Shown here piece after piece: positions 1 to 8,361 of a stretch of 64,000 bases of DNA. The notes beneath the pieces were generated by a model. The model did not search any database. It was not told the DNA's origin and saw only the letters and a list, made by a program, of their open reading frames with translations. Source of the stretch: Thalassobacterium maritimum (GTDB lineage Bacteria; Verrucomicrobiota; Verrucomicrobiia; Opitutales; Coraliomargaritaceae); the NCBI RefSeq assembly GCF_031127805.1, contig NZ_JARXHW010000006.1:1-64000 (forward strand), given 5' to 3'. Every line of letters begins with the position of its first letter. Position 1 is the first letter of the stretch. The position numbers and the translations under genes are program-made.

Positions 1-87
1 AGAACGCAGATGCACTTATACAAACTAGAGCCAGGAGAGCCAGTGGCAGTTGGACGGGGTTCTGGAATTAGCTCACCGCACTTTTAA
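1..87 (+). CDS. Possible C-terminal fragment of a gene entering from the left edge
   Basis: An open frame runs from base 1 to a TAA at 85-87 and encodes 28 residues ending in GRGSGISSPHF. It has no start in the window. If real, it is the tail of a plus-strand gene that converges on the dpd operon, which would mean the operon ends with the minus-strand gene at 160-2415. A frame this short can be open by chance, and I do not recognise the peptide. On the minus strand, bases 1-159 hold no convincing gene start. Confidence 0.25.
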   Translation, partial: RTQMHLYKLEPGEPVAVGRGSGISSPHF

Positions 88-159
88 TCACACCCGTCGA
101 AAGCTGAATCATTGAGATTTCGGTATACCAAGGCTGGTTCTATCGATCATTTCTAACCA

Positions 160-2415
160 CTAAGGGATAACGGCATTAAACAATGAGGACACAATGCTAG
201 ATGACCCCTTTCCTGCTGGATAAATAAGATCTGAGCGCTCTTTACCGCGATTCGCTTTGATGAACTCTGTCGCAGCATGCTTAGCACTTCGAGTTGCCAC
301 AACAAAGTAGTCAGAATCCTGCGCTAAGCCTTTCAGCTTATCTGAACCACCACAGTCACTTGACACCCGCACATCTGCAGAAGGGAACAACTTCTCAATC
401 ACAGCTTTCGCACGCGCACCTGCTGATTCAGTCAGCGTATAGATTGCAATAAACTTGCCGGAGAGATCTATACCCGGGGCATCTGGCGTCACCTCCTGTA
501 GGTCAGGACTAATCGCCTGATAATCTGAAGCGAACCCTAGGTCATCCGAAAGCAGACGGAACATCTCCCACTGATCTACACGAACCTTTCGACTATATAC
601 TGTAATTCGAGATAAAACAGCACTGTAGAAACTGCTTAATGCTTCAGCATCTAGAACTGAGTGCATCGCAAGCAAATCAAGTGTATCTAGAGCCCAGTCG
701 AGTTTAGAAACACTCCCCTGACTGCTCCAGAGTTCGTCCAGATATTCAAACAGTTCACCATACTGTGCCTTGCTCAAACCCGCCTCTAAGGATGCCGAGA
801 GAAGTGTCTCTACTGTATTCCAATCTTCACAACTAAAAGAATCCCCGAGAACTAGCACTTCTACGAGTGACGAATATATTGGCAGAAACTCACGAGCACC
901 CACACCATCCTTCAGGAAAAAAGAAACCAAATGGGGCAATGACAATTGTAGCACATGCTGAGCCTCTGAACTGCAAGCAGAGAGCGCAGTGGCTAACTCA
1001 CGGACTACCTCTGGTGAGTTCAAGTATACCGCAGCATCCCACTCGACCGATTCTCGCGCAAGCTTCAGCAAGGAATCATCTCCAAAACTACCTGCATTAA
1101 GAGCCTCAAACCATGCCCTCCAATTTGATGGCAGTTCCTCTGCACCTTCGCGAGTTAGTGTTTCAACACGTTCCCATAAATTTCGATAACGCTTAGTCTT
1201 AAATACGAGATCTTGAGATTGCGGATCTAATGCTTCGAATCGCTGTTGAACAATCAATGCAGTCTCCGAGCTTTCCAATTCCTCGAAGCATTCAAGCATA
1301 AGTCTCAAACTTTCAATTGAAACTTCAACCGACAACAACTGCTGCCACGCGGTATCAAAGTCATTTCTATCAAACGTCTGCGCTGCGCGCTCTACGGGCG
1401 ACAGTGGAATCTCTTCTTTAGGAGCCTCAGGCAATTTCACCTGCGCGGCCAATTCCTGTGCGAACTCGAAGTATTGACTACCGTCAAGTAGCCCCAACAA
1501 CTTTGGAATCTGCGCAACACGAGGATGCTCATCCCCAACAGCTGCGAGCAGAAAAGTTATGAGAACCGAGTCGTTCAATGATCTTCCGGGTGTCTTCAAT
1601 AAGCTGCGATAACGCACGCCGAAATCAGTCCTGTAATAATGTAAGGCGCCGTCAACATCACCAGTATCCGCATAACTCGAAAGTTCATCCTGCCACAACG
1701 CTTCCACCAGCAACTCTGTGACATGCCGCGGTCTTTGCATCGACTTCAAGTAAGTCAGCTGTGAGTGCTGAGCAATGGCACCCCACCGACCGAAAGCTGC
1801 AAGCATCTCAATTTCGAGAAATACTACATTCTCCGCACTCAAACGACCACTGCCCTTTAATTCATCAAGGATATTCCCTGAGCTTGCCTCACTTCCATTC
1901 GCCAAAGACAAGAAGAATTCACGAAGAAGTGCCTCCGTAGTTCGTAAGAGTGTGGACTTCAATTGTGGCTTCAACCTCCAAACTGACCGCAACCGTTCCA
2001 ATGCTCGGCGAACTTCTTTATTTCGTGATCGATATACCGGCAAGCGATAGGCCCACTGTCCACCAATCCAATTGAGCAAAGCAGAATCCGCGCTATCGGA
2101 ATCATCCAAGTGAAATCGTTGACCATCAAACTGAGTTCCAACAGAACCAACAAAGGCCATAAGGTCGCCACGTAATTGCTCCGCCTGCGCTTCATTAAAA
2201 GCGATCACATACCAGTAAATATGGTTTGATTCTGTAACACGCGGCAGAATCAAAGGGTTATCCCGTGGAGGTAAACTCGACTCAACCCAATCAGCGGCAC
2301 TTCGAGCAGAAGTCGAAGATCGCCCCTCCATTTCCTGCATCGTCCAAGCACACCCGTCGGCATAGAATCTCTCTAATCCAAGCAAGTCCTCATCATTCCA
2401 ATTTGCCAATTTCAT
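160..2415 (-). CDS. dpdD: DpdD-like protein of the Dpd (7-deazaguanine DNA) system
   Basis: This is a 751-residue soluble protein with no signal peptide or membrane segment. Most of it is leucine-rich and helical, suggesting a tetratricopeptide-like solenoid. The last 100 residues look like a separate alpha/beta domain: a hydrophobic strand (FIAIYTL), an acidic SDCGGSD turn, then KHAATEFI and a glycine/serine loop PAGKGSSSI. This arrangement resembles the DUF2325 fold. The start codon overlaps the stop of the helicase gene in an ATGA, so the two are probably translationally coupled. The identity with DpdD rests on position in the operon, size and lack of catalytic motifs. No biochemical role is known to me. 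An alternative is an unrelated helical accessory protein of the same island. Confidence 0.6.
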   Translation of the reverse strand: MKLANWNDEDLLGLERFYADGCAWTMQEMEGRSSTSARSAADWVESSLPPRDNPLILPRVTESNHIYWYVIAFNEAQAEQLRGDLMAFVGSVGTQFDGQRFHLDDSDSADSALLNWIGGQWAYRLPVYRSRNKEVRRALERLRSVWRLKPQLKSTLLRTTEALLREFFLSLANGSEASSGNILDELKGSGRLSAENVVFLEIEMLAAFGRWGAIAQHSQLTYLKSMQRPRHVTELLVEALWQDELSSYADTGDVDGALHYYRTDFGVRYRSLLKTPGRSLNDSVLITFLLAAVGDEHPRVAQIPKLLGLLDGSQYFEFAQELAAQVKLPEAPKEEIPLSPVERAAQTFDRNDFDTAWQQLLSVEVSIESLRLMLECFEELESSETALIVQQRFEALDPQSQDLVFKTKRYRNLWERVETLTREGAEELPSNWRAWFEALNAGSFGDDSLLKLARESVEWDAAVYLNSPEVVRELATALSACSSEAQHVLQLSLPHLVSFFLKDGVGAREFLPIYSSLVEVLVLGDSFSCEDWNTVETLLSASLEAGLSKAQYGELFEYLDELWSSQGSVSKLDWALDTLDLLAMHSVLDAEALSSFYSAVLSRITVYSRKVRVDQWEMFRLLSDDLGFASDYQAISPDLQEVTPDAPGIDLSGKFIAIYTLTESAGARAKAVIEKLFPSADVRVSSDCGGSDKLKGLAQDSDYFVVATRSAKHAATEFIKANRGKERSDLIYPAGKGSSSIVSSLFNAVIP

Positions 2416-5400
2416 ACTTCGCCCTCCGCAAAATAGTTATGACTCATTTCAAAGAGGAATTTGGCAGCCCGCTTAGGATCAATTTCTAATTCAACTGTCT
2501 CCTCTAGCACTTCGATCCCATTATAGGTAAAGTTCATAGATCCCTTCAGTGAAAAGCTATCTCCAGCAAAGCCTTTAGTATGCAGCACCGATCGATTTGA
2601 ATCGATTTTCAATCGCTCAGAGGTCCCGTCCAATCGCGCTAACTCTCGTAGGCGGTTACAAAATGATTTATTATGCTCATCGGGCCGCGTCACTACTTTC
2701 AATCGAGTCTCCGGACTACTCTTCAAACTGTAAGCCAGCAACTCTGAGAGTCTCAGGTAACTCTTAGGCCAAGCAGGTTCGATTCCAGAATATGCGCCCG
2801 CACGATTATCAAGTAACGGAAGGTCTGTAACCCATGGTGACACTAGCCAAATATCACGACTAGGAAATAATAACTCCGTGGCAATCAAGCTCTCCAACAA
2901 GTCTCGAACCTCATCACGACTCCCCTTCATCGTTTTCACAATTAGACGAGCCGAGGCTTTATCATCTTCATCAGTTCCTAGGTCAGTCGTGACCTCCCCA
3001 GGAGCGACTAATTCGAGTGTCACATTGACGTGCTCATTATCGCGTGTAACTGCACGGAAGCGTGGGTATAGAAGAAGCGTGCCTGTATCAACCGGATTAC
3101 TAAGTAACTCCAGAAGGCTCAACCTGAAGTGCTCAATAGCCTCGACAGGGGCACTAAGCACTGAACGTCCGGCTTCAATTAAGGATGTGACTAAAGCCCG
3201 CTCCCATCGTTCAGAACCGTATAAGACTCCAACATCCTCAGTCGCAAGCGCATCGATCACAAGAAAACGCTCAGGACTCAATACCTCCGCATAAGGATTT
3301 CTAAGTTCTAGCGAATGATTTCTAGCTTGTGTGCCCCGTGCCCACAGGAGTCCTGCAATCGTCACAAAACGCCACTGTCGACGGTCTTGCCCGGGACCAA
3401 GAGGCAAGACACCTCCAAGAGCTTGATCTAATGAATCATCTGCGCTTAGTGCATATGCAAGAGCACGAGGTTCAATTTCGACACCTAGTCGAACCTCCTC
3501 ATCGCACCATCGCTGCAGGACATCTCGAATCAAAGAATCTGTCGCGATATTACTCCCTGGGCGCAATAAGCGTGCTGACATCGTCGTAATAACTGAGTGA
3601 GTCGTCTGGAGACCTTTACGCTTCAAGGAAGAACGCAAATCCTCAAACGCTGCCGTCAAAGCATTCTGGGTCGAAGCACTACGTAACACAGAAACTAACT
3701 CCTGCAGTTCGCAATCATCTTCCAACCAAGATAGGAATCGCTTCAACTCGTCATCTACAATTTCAAAATCCGATCTTCCAAGGGATCCCTTTAATAGATC
3801 CAGAAATCGACGTGGCTCTTCTGCAAATTTAGGAAGTAACCGCTCAATGACGCCTCCACCACCAGGACTCGTTTCTGAGAGCCAAATCTCAGCAACATCC
3901 GAATCAGCATCGGAAATTGCACGACAAGAAATGCCTGAATCAAGATCCACGACTAAATCATCCACATCAACATCAGGGCAAAGCGCCTGAATCGTATCAC
4001 GAAAGGCAGCACCAAAGGTCGCCAAGTATTTTTGACGAAGCCATGCTTCACTAGAAATCGAATCATCCGACCAAAGTAGCGGCACTAGCTCATTCAAGAT
4101 CCCTCGAACCGCATCATCTTCTAACAATTCACGTAACTCAGCCTGTCTCGACTGTTCCAGTTGAGTCGCTTCATCATCAGGAGTGCCTTCATCGCAGGTG
4201 GAAACACTTTGAAAGATAACTTCCAATACAGAAGACAGCGAGAAGGCAGTTTCTCCTTGAAATGTCCCCCAAGCCTCTTCTAGCGATATCTCCTGTTCAA
4301 TTGCGATTGAATTAATTGCACTCAATACGATCTCAGCAAACCATTGTCGCTGAAACGTATTAGCCATTCCGTCAAATCGTGGTTCATTCTGGACGCGCCA
4401 TTTGAAATACGAACTCTTCAAACTCGGCATCTTTTGCTCAGAAATATTTGATCCAAACCAGTCATCAGGGAATTTTAACCGCACACGAATCGCGTCGGCG
4501 TCGAAAGCAAAACCTAGAGCTGCCGGACTGAGTTCATCATCCACATTTATCCCGAACTTACAGTTTATATCAAGATCCTCTCCAGATTTAAAACGTAAGT
4601 TCGCGGTAGAGCCTAAGGCAAACCGAGTCACCCGAATTGGTTGATGCAATCGGTGTGTAAAGAAACGCACGCCCTCAATAATAGGACTCCATTCTGATCG
4701 CGGTGGTAGATCTAATTCCAAACCTGCATCCTCCCCCTCTGGTGCCAAAATCTGGGAGCGCCAATCCAGCATCGCATTTGATGAATCTGAAATGGTATTG
4801 TCTGCATCATTACTCACATGCATTGCATAGGGGCGATAAACGGGGATTTCAGCAATCGCACCATGCTCATCTCGATACGGGAATACACCGATCTCAACGC
4901 GCTCCTCCGAGGAGCAAAACGAATCAATTGAAATACTCTGCTGTGCGTCACCTGCTGGATCAATGCCGATCCAATGCCGTGACAAACTATGCCAAACGCC
5001 ATAGCGGTGCGAGATGCGTCCCGGAGCAAATTCCCGCAGTGCTTGAGTCGCGGGCAGATAGTTCACTTCTTCAGGCCCATGCAGTCTCTGGACAGCCCAT
5101 ATGGCTACCTCCGGTAAATTTAGATCACTAAACAAGCTTGCAGGAATAAACTCAGGAAGCGGATGGAAATTTGGATATCCAACATGATATTCCTGACCAA
5201 CTTGATCTCCACTCATCCAATTCGTTTCAAAACGGCGTAACAACGTCGGAATCACCGATGTCATCAAAGCTCTAGGAGCCTCCCATAATAGCGAATTGAT
5301 CTGCTCGGAGTCCTCTGATGCGTTTAAGTTTAGTGAATACTTAAGCCAATCACTTAATCGGTCCAACTCAGGACCACCGACAATGACGGATGATAAAATC

Positions 5401-7631
5401 TCCGCAGCCTTTTGCTGCCTCCTTTTAGGATTTGGATGCTCCGAAGGGCCACTCGCATCATTCCAAAAGTGCCCGGGGCCAGTATGAACCAACTCAGACG
5501 ACAACCAGTCCATCATTGAATAGACTGCTTGCATCTTCAAGACATGACGATTCCCCAAGGGAAGCTCACGTGGAGTCAGTTCCGGATCGAAGAGCAAATC
5601 ATACCCCTGATATGCGATACGGTCGCGACCATAATCAGATAGCACTACGACAGTCCAAGGCCTCATTTCACGACGTCTACCAGAACGTCCCTTTCGCTGT
5701 AAGAACGCTGCCGAATCTTGCGGAGCCTTATGCTGTAGAACTGCACCCACCTCAGGATCATTAAAACCGACCTCTAGAGACGCGGTAGCCGCAAGGATAT
5801 CGGCTCCACCATCCACACCTGAGTCTTGCGATGACACACGAGCGACCCGCAAATGCTCATTCGAATCCAACACATGGCCGATACTCTCGCACAGGTCCCA
5901 AGACTGTCCATACAGGAAGCGTGCCCCGTGAGCATCTTGACTCGACGCTCTTAAGTTAGCAAGAGATCCCTTTTTATGCCGAATGAAATCTGGTTGCCCC
6001 TTGGCATTCAACCCCTCTGCGTCAAGCAAGTTGAAAAACAGACGATTGGTCACGTCCAGATTATCCGTAAACACGAACAGCTTCTTTCCATACACTCCGT
6101 TGGACTGGGCACGAATACGCGGGTCCAAGCAGCGTCGCATCAACATCGACGTTTGAATCGTCGTCGAAAGGAGGCTAGCCCCAGAAACAGGGTCGCCTTT
6201 AACTGCCACGGAATACTCCATGCCCTCTTCTATCATTTCACCATCTAAAGGTGAGACTTCCTCGACCAAGCGATCATAGATACCAACTAACTTCGCGAAA
6301 AACGAAGAGGCCTCTCTCAAGGTCGCCGATAGACCGACATAGTGCGGCTTACAATTAGCCCTATGCCTCCATCGACGAAGAAGATAAGCCACCTGCGCTC
6401 CGTGTGTTCCTGAGTAGGTATGCACTTCGTCCAAGAGCACTAGTTCAGGCTTCTGATTCGCCGGGGTTCCAATTCCAAACAGGTGGCATAACCGAGAATC
6501 AGTCATTCGCCGGTTCAACATTTCTGTCGTAGTGAAAAGAATATCCGGAGGACTCTGCTTCATTCGATCACGAGTGAGGACGATCTCATCTTCTTCGATC
6601 GAAGCACTACAGTTGCTACAACTGCATACTAGACGTTCTGTATTTGAGCTGATATCGGCATTCAACCAAAGCATCTCACCCGAGCACGCTTCATCGGGGC
6701 ATTGGATAAAAGGACAGGCAAAGCCATCACCAACTCGTTTCCACTTAGGGTCATTACCTTGTAGTTTCTCTCGATTATCAAGAGTCGGACCAAAAAAGGC
6801 ACCAATCGTAATCGCACGACGTCCAGCGGCCTTGAGAAAGGGGTTGACAGTCCGTGCCATTCGGCAGGTTTCAGTGAACTGATCCTTTAATAGTTCGTTC
6901 CTAGGGTAAAGAGCGAGCGCACGTGTCCATTTACTAGAATCTCTTTCGATCATCCCAACCAAATGAGTAAACGCCGGCAGATAGAATGCGAGGGTCTTAC
7001 CACTACCCGTCCCAGCACAAACAACAGACCCAGTCGAATATTTCCCTTCTTCTGACACCGGGAGAGAGTGCTGAGCAGCTTGAAGAATTCGCATTATTGA
7101 ACGAACCTGAAAACCAGCGAGCAACCATCCGTCACTCTCATCGGAGATATTAAGCATCCTGTTAAGCGTATCCTCTTGCAACGAGGACAAAGACAATTGT
7201 GCACTTCCAGTGCACAACTCAACCACTTCGCGGGCCACACAGTCTCGCTGAGGATACTTCCGAGCTCGTAGTAATAATCTAAAATCAGCCACAAGTGTGG
7301 AAGCAGTTTGCCAACCATTCACATCCCGCAAGTGCTTCGGGAATAACTGACGCAAACGAGCCAACAAGCGAAGAGTCTCTGCAAAACGAGTCCTGTAGCA
7401 GTAACTACCAGATTCATCCCACCGAAACAACAATCCTTGCGCTAAGAGCGCTTGGACGAGATCAAGTGGTTGACTAAAGAAATCCCACCCACCTTCTTCA
7501 CAATCAAGAAAGATCTCTGCAAAATCCTCAAGCTCGGCCTCTTCCCAATGCCCATCAACGACACCCCATGATAAAAGTTGAGCTTCTTTACGTTCAAGCT
7601 CACCTAGAAATTTAGAGATCAGTTCTTCCAT
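2412..7631 (-). CDS. dpdJ: DpdJ-DpdK fusion: DEAD/H-box helicase with C-terminal phospholipase D-type nuclease domain
   Basis: This 1739-residue protein carries two parts that are usually separate genes in Dpd islands. The helicase part has Walker A AGTGSGKT at residues 206-213, a Cys cluster at C306, C311, C316, C336, C338 and C341 (a likely zinc-binding insertion), a DEVH box at 401-404, and a second RecA domain with ASLEVGFNDP and QRKGRSGRRR. A long middle follows with no motif I recognise. The last 150 residues or so contain LVSPWVTDLPLLDNRAGAY, TRPDEHN and the HKD-type motif HTKGFAGDSFSLKGSMN, in which the His, Lys, Asp and GS-N positions of the phospholipase D family are visible. I infer a DNA translocase coupled to a nuclease acting on unmodified DNA. 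It starts 22 bp after dpdI and overlaps dpdD by 4 bp. Confidence 0.82.
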   Translation of the reverse strand: MEELISKFLGELERKEAQLLSWGVVDGHWEEAELEDFAEIFLDCEEGGWDFFSQPLDLVQALLAQGLLFRWDESGSYCYRTRFAETLRLLARLRQLFPKHLRDVNGWQTASTLVADFRLLLRARKYPQRDCVAREVVELCTGSAQLSLSSLQEDTLNRMLNISDESDGWLLAGFQVRSIMRILQAAQHSLPVSEEGKYSTGSVVCAGTGSGKTLAFYLPAFTHLVGMIERDSSKWTRALALYPRNELLKDQFTETCRMARTVNPFLKAAGRRAITIGAFFGPTLDNREKLQGNDPKWKRVGDGFACPFIQCPDEACSGEMLWLNADISSNTERLVCSCSNCSASIEEDEIVLTRDRMKQSPPDILFTTTEMLNRRMTDSRLCHLFGIGTPANQKPELVLLDEVHTYSGTHGAQVAYLLRRWRHRANCKPHYVGLSATLREASSFFAKLVGIYDRLVEEVSPLDGEMIEEGMEYSVAVKGDPVSGASLLSTTIQTSMLMRRCLDPRIRAQSNGVYGKKLFVFTDNLDVTNRLFFNLLDAEGLNAKGQPDFIRHKKGSLANLRASSQDAHGARFLYGQSWDLCESIGHVLDSNEHLRVARVSSQDSGVDGGADILAATASLEVGFNDPEVGAVLQHKAPQDSAAFLQRKGRSGRRREMRPWTVVVLSDYGRDRIAYQGYDLLFDPELTPRELPLGNRHVLKMQAVYSMMDWLSSELVHTGPGHFWNDASGPSEHPNPKRRQQKAAEILSSVIVGGPELDRLSDWLKYSLNLNASEDSEQINSLLWEAPRALMTSVIPTLLRRFETNWMSGDQVGQEYHVGYPNFHPLPEFIPASLFSDLNLPEVAIWAVQRLHGPEEVNYLPATQALREFAPGRISHRYGVWHSLSRHWIGIDPAGDAQQSISIDSFCSSEERVEIGVFPYRDEHGAIAEIPVYRPYAMHVSNDADNTISDSSNAMLDWRSQILAPEGEDAGLELDLPPRSEWSPIIEGVRFFTHRLHQPIRVTRFALGSTANLRFKSGEDLDINCKFGINVDDELSPAALGFAFDADAIRVRLKFPDDWFGSNISEQKMPSLKSSYFKWRVQNEPRFDGMANTFQRQWFAEIVLSAINSIAIEQEISLEEAWGTFQGETAFSLSSVLEVIFQSVSTCDEGTPDDEATQLEQSRQAELRELLEDDAVRGILNELVPLLWSDDSISSEAWLRQKYLATFGAAFRDTIQALCPDVDVDDLVVDLDSGISCRAISDADSDVAEIWLSETSPGGGGVIERLLPKFAEEPRRFLDLLKGSLGRSDFEIVDDELKRFLSWLEDDCELQELVSVLRSASTQNALTAAFEDLRSSLKRKGLQTTHSVITTMSARLLRPGSNIATDSLIRDVLQRWCDEEVRLGVEIEPRALAYALSADDSLDQALGGVLPLGPGQDRRQWRFVTIAGLLWARGTQARNHSLELRNPYAEVLSPERFLVIDALATEDVGVLYGSERWERALVTSLIEAGRSVLSAPVEAIEHFRLSLLELLSNPVDTGTLLLYPRFRAVTRDNEHVNVTLELVAPGEVTTDLGTDEDDKASARLIVKTMKGSRDEVRDLLESLIATELLFPSRDIWLVSPWVTDLPLLDNRAGAYSGIEPAWPKSYLRLSELLAYSLKSSPETRLKVVTRPDEHNKSFCNRLRELARLDGTSERLKIDSNRSVLHTKGFAGDSFSLKGSMNFTYNGIEVLEETVELEIDPKRAAKFLFEMSHNYFAEGEV

Positions 7632-7653
7632 ATTATAATCGGCGAGGCTCTTG

Positions 7654-8361
7654 CTATTTCACTTTAAAGTTTTTGAGCATATCTTTGCTCTTCAGCCATT
7701 CGAAGACTTCGACCTCCAGATCTGCCAGAGTAGCACCATTGAAACTTTTCACTCTTTTAATAAAAGATACCACGCCATCCGGGAGTTCACCTAGATCCAG
7801 AGCGGCTACCTGATCGCCGATCTCTTGACTCAACTGCTTCACCGTTTGGATACATACATCAATATCGGCATTAGGAAGCGTTTTCCCAAAATTAGTCAGT
7901 CGATCTTGCTTGGATTTCACTTCGCGAATCCCACGTGCACCGTCACCTAACTCAAGAAAGGGTTCCAAACTTTGAATGTCATGTGAAATACTCGAAATAA
8001 ACCCCTGCCATGTCACTTTGAGGCTCTGTTCAAGCTCTCGAACTGTAGCCTGCAGACTGGCATCGCAGTTCGCCCATCGGTTATGCTTCAAGGCATCCTC
8101 TGGCTTATTATCTAATGCCTTACGCACAGGTTCAATTTTCTTGCGAACGGATGTGAATGAATAATCAACGACACTAAAATCAATCGCTGACTCCCGACTA
8201 AAATGCTTCGCGATTAAGCAAATTACTGTTAAGCGCTCTATCGATTTGTTCAGTCCATCTTCAATCGGTTGTATAGTCCGAATGACTTGCTCACGTGATG
8301 CACTTTCTGAAATATTCTCAATCTTACCGACCAATGACTTACTTGCGCTTACTAGATTCAT
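7654..8361 (-). CDS. dpdI: DpdI-like helical protein of the Dpd restriction module
   Basis: This 235-residue protein is rich in charged and hydrophobic heptad-like stretches, consistent with helical bundles or coiled coils. It has no catalytic motif, signal peptide or membrane segment. The start overlaps the dpdH stop in an ATGA, and the helicase-nuclease gene follows 22 bp later. The call rests on place and size: in known Dpd islands a small protein of this length sits between the DpdH ATPase and the DpdJ helicase. Its function is unknown. It might be an adaptor between the ATPase and the helicases, but that is inference. Confidence 0.6.
   Translation of the reverse strand: MNLVSASKSLVGKIENISESASREQVIRTIQPIEDGLNKSIERLTVICLIAKHFSRESAIDFSVVDYSFTSVRKKIEPVRKALDNKPEDALKHNRWANCDASLQATVRELEQSLKVTWQGFISSISHDIQSLEPFLELGDGARGIREVKSKQDRLTNFGKTLPNADIDVCIQTVKQLSQEIGDQVAALDLGELPDGVVSFIKRVKSFNGATLADLEVEVFEWLKSKDMLKNFKVK

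Noticed and set aside
2412..7631. DISARM DrmA-type helicase
   Set aside because: The neighbours are preQ0 synthesis genes and Dpd-type helicases, no DNA methyltransferase is present, and the C-terminal PLD block fits DpdK better.
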